64,000 nt of DNA. It comes from CAYUMU01 sp964445985. Lineage in GTDB: Bacteria > Planctomycetota > Planctomycetia > Pirellulales > S012-138. Shown here in pieces: positions 1-6,751 of this stretch; within the stretch, counting starts at the first letter, position 1, and every line of letters starts with the position of its first letter. Under the pieces are notes generated by a model. That model was not told where the DNA came from. It made no database searches and saw nothing but the letters and a program-made list of their open reading frames with translations. Location: NCBI GenBank assembly GCA_964445985.1, contig CAYUMU010000005.1:79523-143522 (forward strand), given 5' to 3'. Made by a program: the position numbers and the translations under genes.

Positions 1-330
1 CCCTTCACCGGCATCGATCCGGTGACCATCGCCAACATTCAAAAGATCATTCGCGGCCTGGCCAAAAACGGCATCTCCATCCTCATTACCGACCACCAAG
101 TGCGCGAAACGCTGCAAATCACCGACCGCAGCTACGTGGTGCGGGCAGGCAAAGTGCTCTGCCACGGCAGCCCTCGAGAGGTGACCACGCACCCCGAAGC
201 CCGCAAGCATTACTTTGGGGAAGACATGGAAATCAACCTCCGCGGCCCCCACCACCGGGATGAAGCCGCCTCCCCCGCCACCGAAGAAAGCCGCTTTCCC
301 CGCGGCCGCTCCCTGGGCCGGTCACAGTAG
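1..330 (+). CDS. lptB: LPS export ABC transporter ATP-binding protein LptB, C-terminal part (5' truncated by window edge)
   Basis: The reading frame is open from base 1, so only the last 109 residues are present. It begins PFTGIDPVTI, the sequence just after the Walker B and catalytic Glu of LptB. The ABC H-loop follows as LITDHQVRETL, then the YVVRAGKVL and HGSP elements typical of the LptB C-terminal segment. In the known pathway LptB is the cytoplasmic ATPase of the LptB2FG complex, which extracts lipopolysaccharide from the inner membrane. The C-terminal tail (residues about 75-109, rich in Pro, Ala, Arg and Glu) is longer than in proteobacterial LptB, which usually ends soon after the YFG/YLGE motif, here HYFGEDM. 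Neighbouring lpt genes, if any, lie outside the window. Confidence 0.9.
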   Translation, partial: PFTGIDPVTIANIQKIIRGLAKNGISILITDHQVRETLQITDRSYVVRAGKVLCHGSPREVTTHPEARKHYFGEDMEINLRGPHHRDEAASPATEESRFPRGRSLGRSQ

Positions 331-349
331 AGGTGACGGCGTAAGGTGC

Positions 350-376
350 CATGCTTACGCCCGTGGCATAAGCATG
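350..376 (+). terminator. Hairpin after lptB, possible terminator
   Basis: CATGCTTA at 350-357 pairs with TAAGCATG at 369-376 around an 11-nt loop, 20 bases after the lptB stop. There is no clear T-run, only an A/G-rich stretch, so this is a weak intrinsic terminator candidate. Confidence 0.35.
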
Positions 377-618
377 CTCAAAAAGGGCGAGTTACCATGA
401 ATTGGCCACGCAGTTTCGTTAATCTTCAAAAACGGCCGGCGGTGTTGCTGCCTCGCATGGGGACAAATTCGAACATTTTTTTACGACCGGCTTATGAGGC
501 CACACGCGATACGCGACGTGGAGTGCAAACGGAACGACCCGCCATCTCTGACCAAGCCAGCGGCACCCAAAGAGGACGCAAACGTGGGCCGTCGAATGTG
601 TCAACCAGTCTGCGATTC

Positions 619-2217
619 TCAATCCGTATGCTCCGGCGTGAATCGCCAATCCGCCGCGTCAAACGCCGTGAATCGGTAATCAGCCACTTCAAAGGCTATG
701 CCGCCAAGCATCTCGGGATACTGATTACGGGCGTAGTTAAAGAGAAATGTCGTAATGTTGACGTTGTCGCTATCCGGTTCGTCCGCCCCATGACCCATCT
801 GGGCCGTGGCCCAATCATCCGATTCACCTTTGGTCAGCCAACAGAAAATGTTTCCGTTCACATCGTCGCCCCAAGGAAGCATCCCCGCCTCCTCGGGATG
901 GATGGGCCAGAGGTACTCGCATGCCTCGCGGCTCTCTTCAAGCATATCAAGCGATTCGGCAATCTGATTCCTGCCCCTTTCGGTCAGGGGGTTGTAAATC
1001 TCAAGCGAACCTAGGATGTTGCCGCAACCATAGACGTTAATTAACTGTTTGAAGTCTGAAGGAAAATGGATGCCCAACTGAGCTTCAATCTCGTTCCAAT
1101 TTCCCGTTGCGCACTGGGGATTTGGTGGCGCCGGGATCAATGCCAGCAACTCATCAAGCGAACACTCAGACCTGTATTCTGGGCCGCGTGCGATAGCGCC
1201 TCTCCAAACCATGCCGAATTCCGGCTGGATGACAACGCCTGGTGGAAACTTGGTCCGTTCATCGTACATGAGGCCAGTCACGTCGACTCTATCGAGATTT
1301 GCGCTAGAAAAATCCGCGCCACGAGCGTCTGTTGATGAGAGGTCCACACCACTCAGGTCGGTATCCGAAAAAACCGCGCCGGTACAATCCGCGCAACGAA
1401 CCGTCGCATCGCACAAATTGGCTCCGCTGAAGTCAGCTTGAAGAAACCTGCCGCCGGACAGCCACGATTCGCGGAGATTCGCCCCTCGGAAATCCGCCCC
1501 ACGACAATCGGCTCCTCCAAACCGAGCTCCAAGTAGATTCGCCTCGCGAAAGTCACTGTTCCGCAAGTCCTGATTTCCAAACCAAACCCCACGAAGATCA
1601 CAGCCGCCAAACTGGCATTTGCCCAGCTTGCCGATTGCCTGGAATTCATCAACTCGAAGGCTATTCCACTTCTCAGCACCGAGCGGTCCACTCCGCAGCC
1701 AGATGAAGCATTGTGCCCTCAATTTCTCGTGCTTTTGCCGCATTACGTTGACCCGGTTGACGAGTTCCCCTGGCTCCGGCACTTCCTGGCCGAATACTTC
1801 CAGCCACGCCGCAAGTACCAATGTCTCGAGTTCAACGCCTTCCACGGGCGAGTTCTTCGTCTCGACATGGATCGAGTCGAAATCTGGCATCCCATGGCCC
1901 CAGTCATCGGCGAGCAATTTCAGACTGTTGCCAATGGAGTCGTCTCGCCACATATAGTGTTCTGAATCCCCACGCTGTCCACTTGACGACGTTGCTCGAC
2001 CCGACCTTTGCGAAAGAGCCGGTTTACTGCCCGCATATCCCGGCCCATAGTAGAACGTATAACCGGCCTCGACTCGGGTCTGGTCCGACCAGCTGTGGGA
2101 TATATGTTCGAGCAGCACATAGCCGCCTGGAACATCTACACGAAGGGTCAACCAAATTCTCTTAGCCTTCATGCCGATCGATTCGAGCTTGCGGACATTG
2201 GGCGTAGAATTCGTCAT
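619..2217 (-). CDS. Pentapeptide-repeat protein with C-terminal SMI1/KNR4-like domain
   Basis: The protein has 532 residues. The N-terminal 190 or so are not recognised and carry no signal peptide. From about residue 195 to 330 there is a run of pentapeptide repeats of the A(D/N)LXX type, such as CDLRG, ADFRG, ANLRE, ADFSG and TDLSG. These fold as a right-handed quadrilateral beta-helix in known structures. The C-terminal part (about 360-500) resembles SMI1/KNR4, with LGIHFPSDFK, YGCGNIL, and LPWGDDVNGNIFCWLT. The same region is recognisable in the separate SMI1 gene at 55608-56162. SMI1/KNR4 proteins are often immunity proteins of polymorphic toxin systems, but no toxin gene is adjacent. I chose the ATG at 2217 because GGAAG precedes it at good spacing; an in-frame GTG at 2295 has no such support. 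Function unknown. Confidence 0.75.
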   Translation of the reverse strand: MTNSTPNVRKLESIGMKAKRIWLTLRVDVPGGYVLLEHISHSWSDQTRVEAGYTFYYGPGYAGSKPALSQRSGRATSSSGQRGDSEHYMWRDDSIGNSLKLLADDWGHGMPDFDSIHVETKNSPVEGVELETLVLAAWLEVFGQEVPEPGELVNRVNVMRQKHEKLRAQCFIWLRSGPLGAEKWNSLRVDEFQAIGKLGKCQFGGCDLRGVWFGNQDLRNSDFREANLLGARFGGADCRGADFRGANLRESWLSGGRFLQADFSGANLCDATVRCADCTGAVFSDTDLSGVDLSSTDARGADFSSANLDRVDVTGLMYDERTKFPPGVVIQPEFGMVWRGAIARGPEYRSECSLDELLALIPAPPNPQCATGNWNEIEAQLGIHFPSDFKQLINVYGCGNILGSLEIYNPLTERGRNQIAESLDMLEESREACEYLWPIHPEEAGMLPWGDDVNGNIFCWLTKGESDDWATAQMGHGADEPDSDNVNITTFLFNYARNQYPEMLGGIAFEVADYRFTAFDAADWRFTPEHTD

Positions 2218-2322
2218 GCTATGGTCTTCCGATAACCCGATAACACTTCGCCGAAGTTGAATCGTGCCAGATTCGGGGTTATGGCGGGGCGGCACCGTCG
2301 GTAAGCCATTCTTACAGCTGTC

Positions 2323-2349
2323 GAACCGCCGGGATGAACCCGGCGGCTC
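2323..2349. repeat. 27-bp REP-like palindromic repeat, copy 1
   Basis: CCGCCGGG at 2326-2333 and CCCGGCGG at 2339-2346 form an 8-bp stem with the 5-nt loop ATGAA. The whole 27-mer matches the reverse complement of 35284-35310 except for two loop bases. It lies just downstream of the M28 peptidase stop and may act as a terminator or mRNA stabiliser. Confidence 0.6.
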
Positions 2350-2353
2350 GCAA

Positions 2354-3331
2354 CTACGGCTCGCTCCGCAGCCACGCCAGCATCACCGTCCCCACCTTGC
2401 CCAGGCTTTCGGCCGAGCAATTTTCGGGCGTGTCTTGCTCGGTGTGCCAGTGTGGGTAGTCGAAGTCGATGATGTCGCAGGTGGGAATCCGGGCGATCTG
2501 GTTCAGCGGCAGGTGGTCGTCGCGCACCTGGTGGCGTGCCCTGGGGATGAACTCTTTCACCCCGGCCTTGCGGGCCGTTTCCCAAATGGAGCGCACCAAG
2601 GGAACCACCGGCCGGAAGCTCAGGCTGGTCTTTTCCTGAAAGAGCTGCAAGTCGGCGTCGCCCACCATGTCGAGCAGCACCCCCCAGCGATAGCGGACGC
2701 TGTTGGTTCCGCCGCGGGCGTACTCCGTGGCGAAGAATTCCGACCCTAAGAAATAGCGATCGGTCTCGCGGAAAACCAGCTCCTCGCCGTCGAACAGCAC
2801 AAAGTCCACGCCCAGGGGGCCGGGCAACCCTGTCATGAACTGCCCCAACTCCATCAGCACGGCCACGCCGCTGCCGCCATCGTTGGCCCCCACGAAGGTG
2901 CCCCGCGGGTTGAGGCGGTCGCGGTCGGGGTATGGCCGCGTATCGTAATGGGCACAAAGCAAGATCCGCTCGCGCCGCTCCGGGTGCCACTGCACAATGA
3001 GGTTGGCCATTTCCACCGGCTGCCCGGTCAGTGGGTGCCGCACGCGAAAGGTCTGCCGCGAAACCTTGGCCCCTTGCCGTTCGAAATGCTTGGTCAGGGC
3101 TTCCTGCTGCTGAGCCATGCCGGCCGAACCGCTATAGCGGGGACCCATGGCGCACACGGCTTTCAGATAGCCATAAGCCCGATCGCCATCGAAGGTAGCG
3201 GGCGCCGAACCGGCCGGGGCTGTTGGGCCTGGGGGCGGCGCCTGAGCCATCGCGGCATTCGCGCCTCCGGTCGCCTGGCAAGCCCACGCCAACAGGGCCA
3301 CCAGCCATGGATTGCAGCAGCGATCAGTAAT
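2354..3331 (-). CDS. Exported M28-family zinc peptidase (or glutaminyl-cyclase-like)
   Basis: The mature part shows M28 features in order: LLCAHYDTRP (metal-binding His and Asp), NDGGSGVAVLME (bridging Asp), a DGEE metal/catalytic-base motif, and a late PHWHTEQDTP segment. Known members are secreted di-zinc aminopeptidases or glutaminyl-peptide cyclotransferases; substrate cannot be told from sequence. The start is uncertain. The open frame extends to 3463, but that would overlap the upstream gene by about 100 bases. The best-looking start by ribosome binding is an ATT at 3331, with GGGGAG eight bases upstream; it gives a signal peptide of about 28 residues ending near AMAQA. A GTG at 3301 is the conventional alternative. 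The gene follows the small exported protein at 3361-3882 on the same strand. Confidence 0.8.
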   Translation of the reverse strand: MTDRCCNPWLVALLAWACQATGGANAAMAQAPPPGPTAPAGSAPATFDGDRAYGYLKAVCAMGPRYSGSAGMAQQQEALTKHFERQGAKVSRQTFRVRHPLTGQPVEMANLIVQWHPERRERILLCAHYDTRPYPDRDRLNPRGTFVGANDGGSGVAVLMELGQFMTGLPGPLGVDFVLFDGEELVFRETDRYFLGSEFFATEYARGGTNSVRYRWGVLLDMVGDADLQLFQEKTSLSFRPVVPLVRSIWETARKAGVKEFIPRARHQVRDDHLPLNQIARIPTCDIIDFDYPHWHTEQDTPENCSAESLGKVGTVMLAWLRSEP

Positions 3332-3360
3332 GACGCGAACTCCCCAAAGTGCGGCCTGGC

Positions 3361-3882
3361 TTACGGCGTATCGCGAATCACCAGATCGCGGAAGGGAACC
3401 GCGTCGAGCACCGTGAACGTGCCAATGTAAGCCGTCGGCCGGTTCCGTAGCGCGGTGTTCCATTGAAAGCCCAGGGCCAACATTTTGCCGGTGGTGAGCT
3501 CGGCAATGTAGATCACGCTGCCGGCAAGCTGCACGCCGCCCGCGCCGCGGCGAAACTGTTGCGTCCCCGTCACCATCACATATTTAGGCGATTTGGTGGG
3601 ATCAACACCCAGGTCGCGGATCACGTTGTACTTGTAGCCGGCGGTGAACTTGCCCGAATTGGGGTTGAGCACCCAGCCCATCACATCGCCGCTGAGCGAG
3701 TCGAGAATGAACACGGCTTCGCCGTCGCTGTCCACGGCCCCGGTGGCAATCACCAGGTTATCCAGCTGAGACGACGCCGTGGCATGGGCAGGCGAGTGGG
3801 GAAGCACCCCGGAAACGACCAATCCCATCAACAAGCCGGCCCCGAGCCACAGTACGCGATTTCGAACTAAGTGCTGATACAT
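3361..3882 (-). CDS. Small exported protein, conserved hypothetical
   Basis: 173 residues with a clear signal peptide: RNRVLW, then hydrophobic LGAGLLMGLVVSGVL, with cleavage likely after AHATA. The mature part looks like a small all-beta unit, with segments such as VFILDSLSGDVMGWVLN, YKYNV and VIYIAELTTGKML, reminiscent of one propeller-like sheet. It contains no cysteines or metal motifs that suggest an enzyme. It reads toward the M28 peptidase and ends about 30 bases before that gene's likely start, so the two may be co-transcribed. Proteins of this size and pattern occur in planctomycetes, but I do not know a function. Confidence 0.7.
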   Translation of the reverse strand: MYQHLVRNRVLWLGAGLLMGLVVSGVLPHSPAHATASSQLDNLVIATGAVDSDGEAVFILDSLSGDVMGWVLNPNSGKFTAGYKYNVIRDLGVDPTKSPKYVMVTGTQQFRRGAGGVQLAGSVIYIAELTTGKMLALGFQWNTALRNRPTAYIGTFTVLDAVPFRDLVIRDTP

Positions 3883-4294
3883 AAAGCGTTTCCTGCGCTA
3901 GATTAAGGTCCGAGTGCCAAGCGCCAAGAGAACCTTGGCAGCCTAGCTGAGAACACAGGCCATCTGCATGCCCCCGGAATCGAGCCCGGTGCGATCTGCG
4001 GAGACTGCGCAATTTGCGGGAGACTGCCGCGTCGGGGATAGGTTGTCCAGAGTTCATCCTAACGCAAGCCCAGGGGCAATTCCAGGCGAATTGGGCGGAC
4101 AACTTCCACCGCGCTCACACGGACAGAAAAGTCCGCACGGCAGGCGCCCCCGCTGGCTTGCCCGGTTTGACCTCGGCACCCTTCAGGGCAGATAATAACC
4201 ACGGACGCAAAATCCTCGAGAACGCAGGTTCCGCCGAGGAGCGGTGGGTCGCGCCGTCTGTTGCATGACCATTCCAACTTCACAGGAGGAAACC
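3883..4294. other. Divergent intergenic region, no gene seen
   Basis: These 412 bases separate the divergently read exported-protein gene (minus) and the carbinolamine dehydratase gene (plus), so they must carry both promoters. I see only a minor hairpin (CGGAC/GTCCG around 4120-4135) and the strong AGGAGG ribosome-binding site near 4284. Short open frames here lack coding character. Confidence 0.5.
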
Positions 4295-4657
4295 ATGACT
4301 CATTCCAACGCCACCGAATTGGCCACCAAGCATTGCGAACCGTGCGAAGGAGGCGTGAAGGCGTTTTCCATCGACGAGGCCCGGCAGCAACTCCAGCATT
4401 TGCCTGACTGGCGTCTCACCCACGACGGACATCGAATTCGCCGCGACTGGCAGGCGAAAGACTTTGAAAAAGCCATCGAGTTCTTGGGCCGCGTCGCTCA
4501 AGTGGCCGAGTTGGAAGGCCATCACCCCGACCTGCATCTGGAGGGGTATCGCAAGGTGTGGATCGAACTGTCCACCCATGCCATTGGTGGTCTTTCAGAA
4601 AACGATTTCATTCTGGCTGCCAAGATCGATCAATTGCCGATCGAAACCAAGTCGTAA
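4295..4657 (+). CDS. Pterin-4a-carbinolamine dehydratase (PhhB/PCD family)
   Basis: 120 residues, the usual family length. It carries the catalytic signature EGHHPD (residues 74-79) followed by STHAIGGLSENDFILAAKID, where His96 completes the active-site histidine trio. Known enzymes dehydrate 4a-hydroxytetrahydrobiopterin to quinonoid dihydrobiopterin, recycling the pterin cofactor of aromatic amino-acid hydroxylases; some homologues work in molybdopterin metabolism. The ATG at 4295 is chosen because CACAGGAGGAAACC immediately precedes it; the upstream in-frame ATG at 4244 lacks a ribosome-binding site. No phenylalanine hydroxylase gene is present in the window, so the in vivo partner is unknown. 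Confidence 0.9.
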   Translation: MTHSNATELATKHCEPCEGGVKAFSIDEARQQLQHLPDWRLTHDGHRIRRDWQAKDFEKAIEFLGRVAQVAELEGHHPDLHLEGYRKVWIELSTHAIGGLSENDFILAAKIDQLPIETKS

Positions 4658-4745
4658 GGAGTTCCGCCGGCCTCGCCCCCCAAGCTATCGTTGCCCGACT
4701 CTTCGCCTGCTGCCCTCCGCCCATTTGTGCAAGGGAACGCCCACG

Positions 4746-6095
4746 TTGAAGGAACGCTCGCCAATTAACTGTCCCACGGCTGCGCGGTTTCTCTCCAAAA
4801 TGGTGTTGGGAGTCCTGCTGCTAGCCGCCGCGGGCGCTGGTCCGGTCGGGGCAGGCGATTGGCCGCAGTGGCGCGGCCCCGCCCAAAACAGCGCCAGCAC
4901 CGAGACCGGGCTCCCCTTGTTTTGGCGCGAGGGGGTGGGCATTGCCTGGAAGGTGGAACTCCCCGGCGAAGGCGCCAGCACGCCGGCCATCTGGGGAAAC
5001 GCGGTGTTTGTCACGGCCCAGCAAGACAACAAACTGTTGCTGCTGCGGCTCGATAAATCCACCGGCAAAACGGTTTGGACGCGCGAGGTGGGAACCTCCG
5101 CCGGCACGGTGCGCCAGGCCGATCGTGGTCGGCAAAAGTTTCATCAGTTGCACAACGAGGCCAGCCCTTCGCCCACCACCGACGGCGAAGTGGTGATCGC
5201 CCACTTTGGCAACGGCGACCTGGCGGCCTACGACTTCGCTGGCAACCAGCTTTGGAAACGCAACCTGCAAGCCGACCACGGCGACTACACCATTTGGTGG
5301 GGCCACGCCAACAGTCCCGTCATTTACAAAGACTTTGTCATTTGCGTCTGCATGCAGGATTCGCTGGCCGATCTTCAAGATCCACCCGGCCAAAGCTACG
5401 TCGCCAAGAGCTACCTCGAAGCCTACACCCGCAAAGGCGGCAAGCTCCGCTGGACCACGCCGCGCGTCACCGAAGCCAAGGCTGAAGAATGCGATTCCTA
5501 TACCACCCCGGTGCTGCGCGCCACGCCCCAGGGCGATGAGCTGATTGTGATGGGGGGCAATCAGCTCGATGCTTACGACCCGGCGACGGGCACGCAGCTG
5601 TGGTGGCTCACCGGCCTCCGCGGCGGCCGCACCATCACCGGGCCTACCCTGGTGAAAGACGCCCTGTTTGCCACTCGCGGCATGCGCGGCTCGCTGCATT
5701 GCATCGACCTGCGAAAAGCGGCTGGCGAGATCGACCGCCGCCAACTCATCTGGCATGAAGAAGCCTCCACGCCCGACAGCTGTTGCCCCGTGGTGTGGAA
5801 CGACCTGCTCTTTTTCATCACCGATTCCGGCATCGCCACCTGCCTCTCCGGCAACAACGGCCGGCTCCGCTGGCGGCAACGCCTGAAGGGCAGCTACAAA
5901 GCCTCGCCGCTGGCGGTCGAAGGTCGGATCTACTTCCTCAACGAAGACGGCCTCTGCACGATCGTCTCCGCCCAACTCGGCTTCAATAAGCTGGCAGAAA
6001 ACCAGCTCGACGACCAAACCGTGGCTTCGCCGGCCGTGTCGGATGGTAAACTGTTCATCCGAGGTAAAAAGTATCTCTACTGCATCGGGCGGTAA
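4746..6095 (+). CDS. Exported PQQ-type beta-propeller protein (BamB-like WD40/PQQ repeats)
   Basis: About 449 residues. A signal peptide (KER at the N-terminus, then MVLGVLLLAAAGAGPVGA) is followed by DWPQWRGPAQNSAS, a very common opening of planctomycete PQQ-like propeller proteins. Propeller blades follow with repeats such as LLLLRLDKSTGKTVWTREV, AAYDFAGNQLWKRNL, LDAYDPATGTQLWWLTG and CLSGNNGRLRWRQRL. These bear the DxxTGxxxW blade signature of PQQ enzymes and BamB, but no PQQ-binding or calcium-binding enzyme motif is evident, so it is more likely a structural or binding propeller. The TTG at 4746 is preferred because AAGGGA lies eight bases upstream; ATG 4800 is the alternative. Confidence 0.8.
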   Translation: MKERSPINCPTAARFLSKMVLGVLLLAAAGAGPVGAGDWPQWRGPAQNSASTETGLPLFWREGVGIAWKVELPGEGASTPAIWGNAVFVTAQQDNKLLLLRLDKSTGKTVWTREVGTSAGTVRQADRGRQKFHQLHNEASPSPTTDGEVVIAHFGNGDLAAYDFAGNQLWKRNLQADHGDYTIWWGHANSPVIYKDFVICVCMQDSLADLQDPPGQSYVAKSYLEAYTRKGGKLRWTTPRVTEAKAEECDSYTTPVLRATPQGDELIVMGGNQLDAYDPATGTQLWWLTGLRGGRTITGPTLVKDALFATRGMRGSLHCIDLRKAAGEIDRRQLIWHEEASTPDSCCPVVWNDLLFFITDSGIATCLSGNNGRLRWRQRLKGSYKASPLAVEGRIYFLNEDGLCTIVSAQLGFNKLAENQLDDQTVASPAVSDGKLFIRGKKYLYCIGR

Positions 6096-6104
6096 CCGAA
6101 CCAA

Positions 6105-6155
6105 GTCGGCTTTCGCTCCGCGAAAGCAAAATCCTTTCGCGGAGCGAAAGGCGAC
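6105..6155. repeat. Nested palindrome (REP-like, possible terminator)
   Basis: A 17-bp arm at 6110-6126 and its perfect complement at 6134-6150 surround a 7-nt loop. With one mismatch the stem extends to 22 bp (GTCGG/GCGAC at the ends). Each arm is itself a small palindrome (CTTTCGC-TCC-GCGAAAG), so one long or two short hairpins can form. It sits between the propeller gene and the HIT gene. Confidence 0.65.
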
Positions 6156-6178
6156 TATCTAAATGGCAAAGCACGCGC

Positions 6179-6514
6179 ATGACCATCTTTCAAAAGATCA
6201 TCGATAAAGAAATCCCCGCCGAGATTGTCTTCGAAGACGATCGCTGCCTGGCATTCAAAGACATTGGCCCCCAGGCGCCGACCCACGTGCTGGTGATCCC
6301 CAAGAAACCCATCCGCTCGCTGGCCGAAGCCGAGGCCGACGATGAATCGCTGCTAGGGCATCTGCTGCTCGTTGCCGCCCAAGTGGCTCGCGAGCTCGGT
6401 TTGGAAGATGGCTTTCGCGTGGTGGCCAACGCCGGCCCCGACGGCGGCCAATCCGTCGATCACCTGCATTTGCACGTGCTGGGCGGACGAAAGCTCACGT
6501 GGCCACCCGGCTAG
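6179..6514 (+). CDS. HIT-family hydrolase (HinT/PKCI type)
   Basis: 111 residues, the normal HinT length. The protein starts TIFQKIIDKEIPAEIVFEDD and ends with the histidine triad DHLHLHVLGG (His95, His97, His99), the catalytic signature HxHxH. HinT enzymes hydrolyse purine nucleoside phosphoramidates and related adenylates in the cytoplasm; the physiological role is poorly defined. No signal peptide. A nested palindrome separates it from the upstream propeller gene, so it may have its own promoter. Confidence 0.93.
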   Translation: MTIFQKIIDKEIPAEIVFEDDRCLAFKDIGPQAPTHVLVIPKKPIRSLAEAEADDESLLGHLLLVAAQVARELGLEDGFRVVANAGPDGGQSVDHLHLHVLGGRKLTWPPG

Positions 6515-6751
6515 TAGTCCGGCTCTACCCGAAATCGGACTCATCAGCGGGCAGCCGCGGCGAACCCGCGCCGTCATTCGCCGTTTGACGTGGAAGCGGC
6601 GGGCGCGCGGCGAGAGTGACACTGCCACGCGGATTCTTGGGCGAGGACGCCCCCCCAGCTACGAAAAGGCTTCGCCGCGCCGTCGTATCGCCCATTTAAC
6701 TGGCGGCGGGGTTCAACTTCCGGTTCGAGGGCGGTCTCGGCGAAACGCGCC

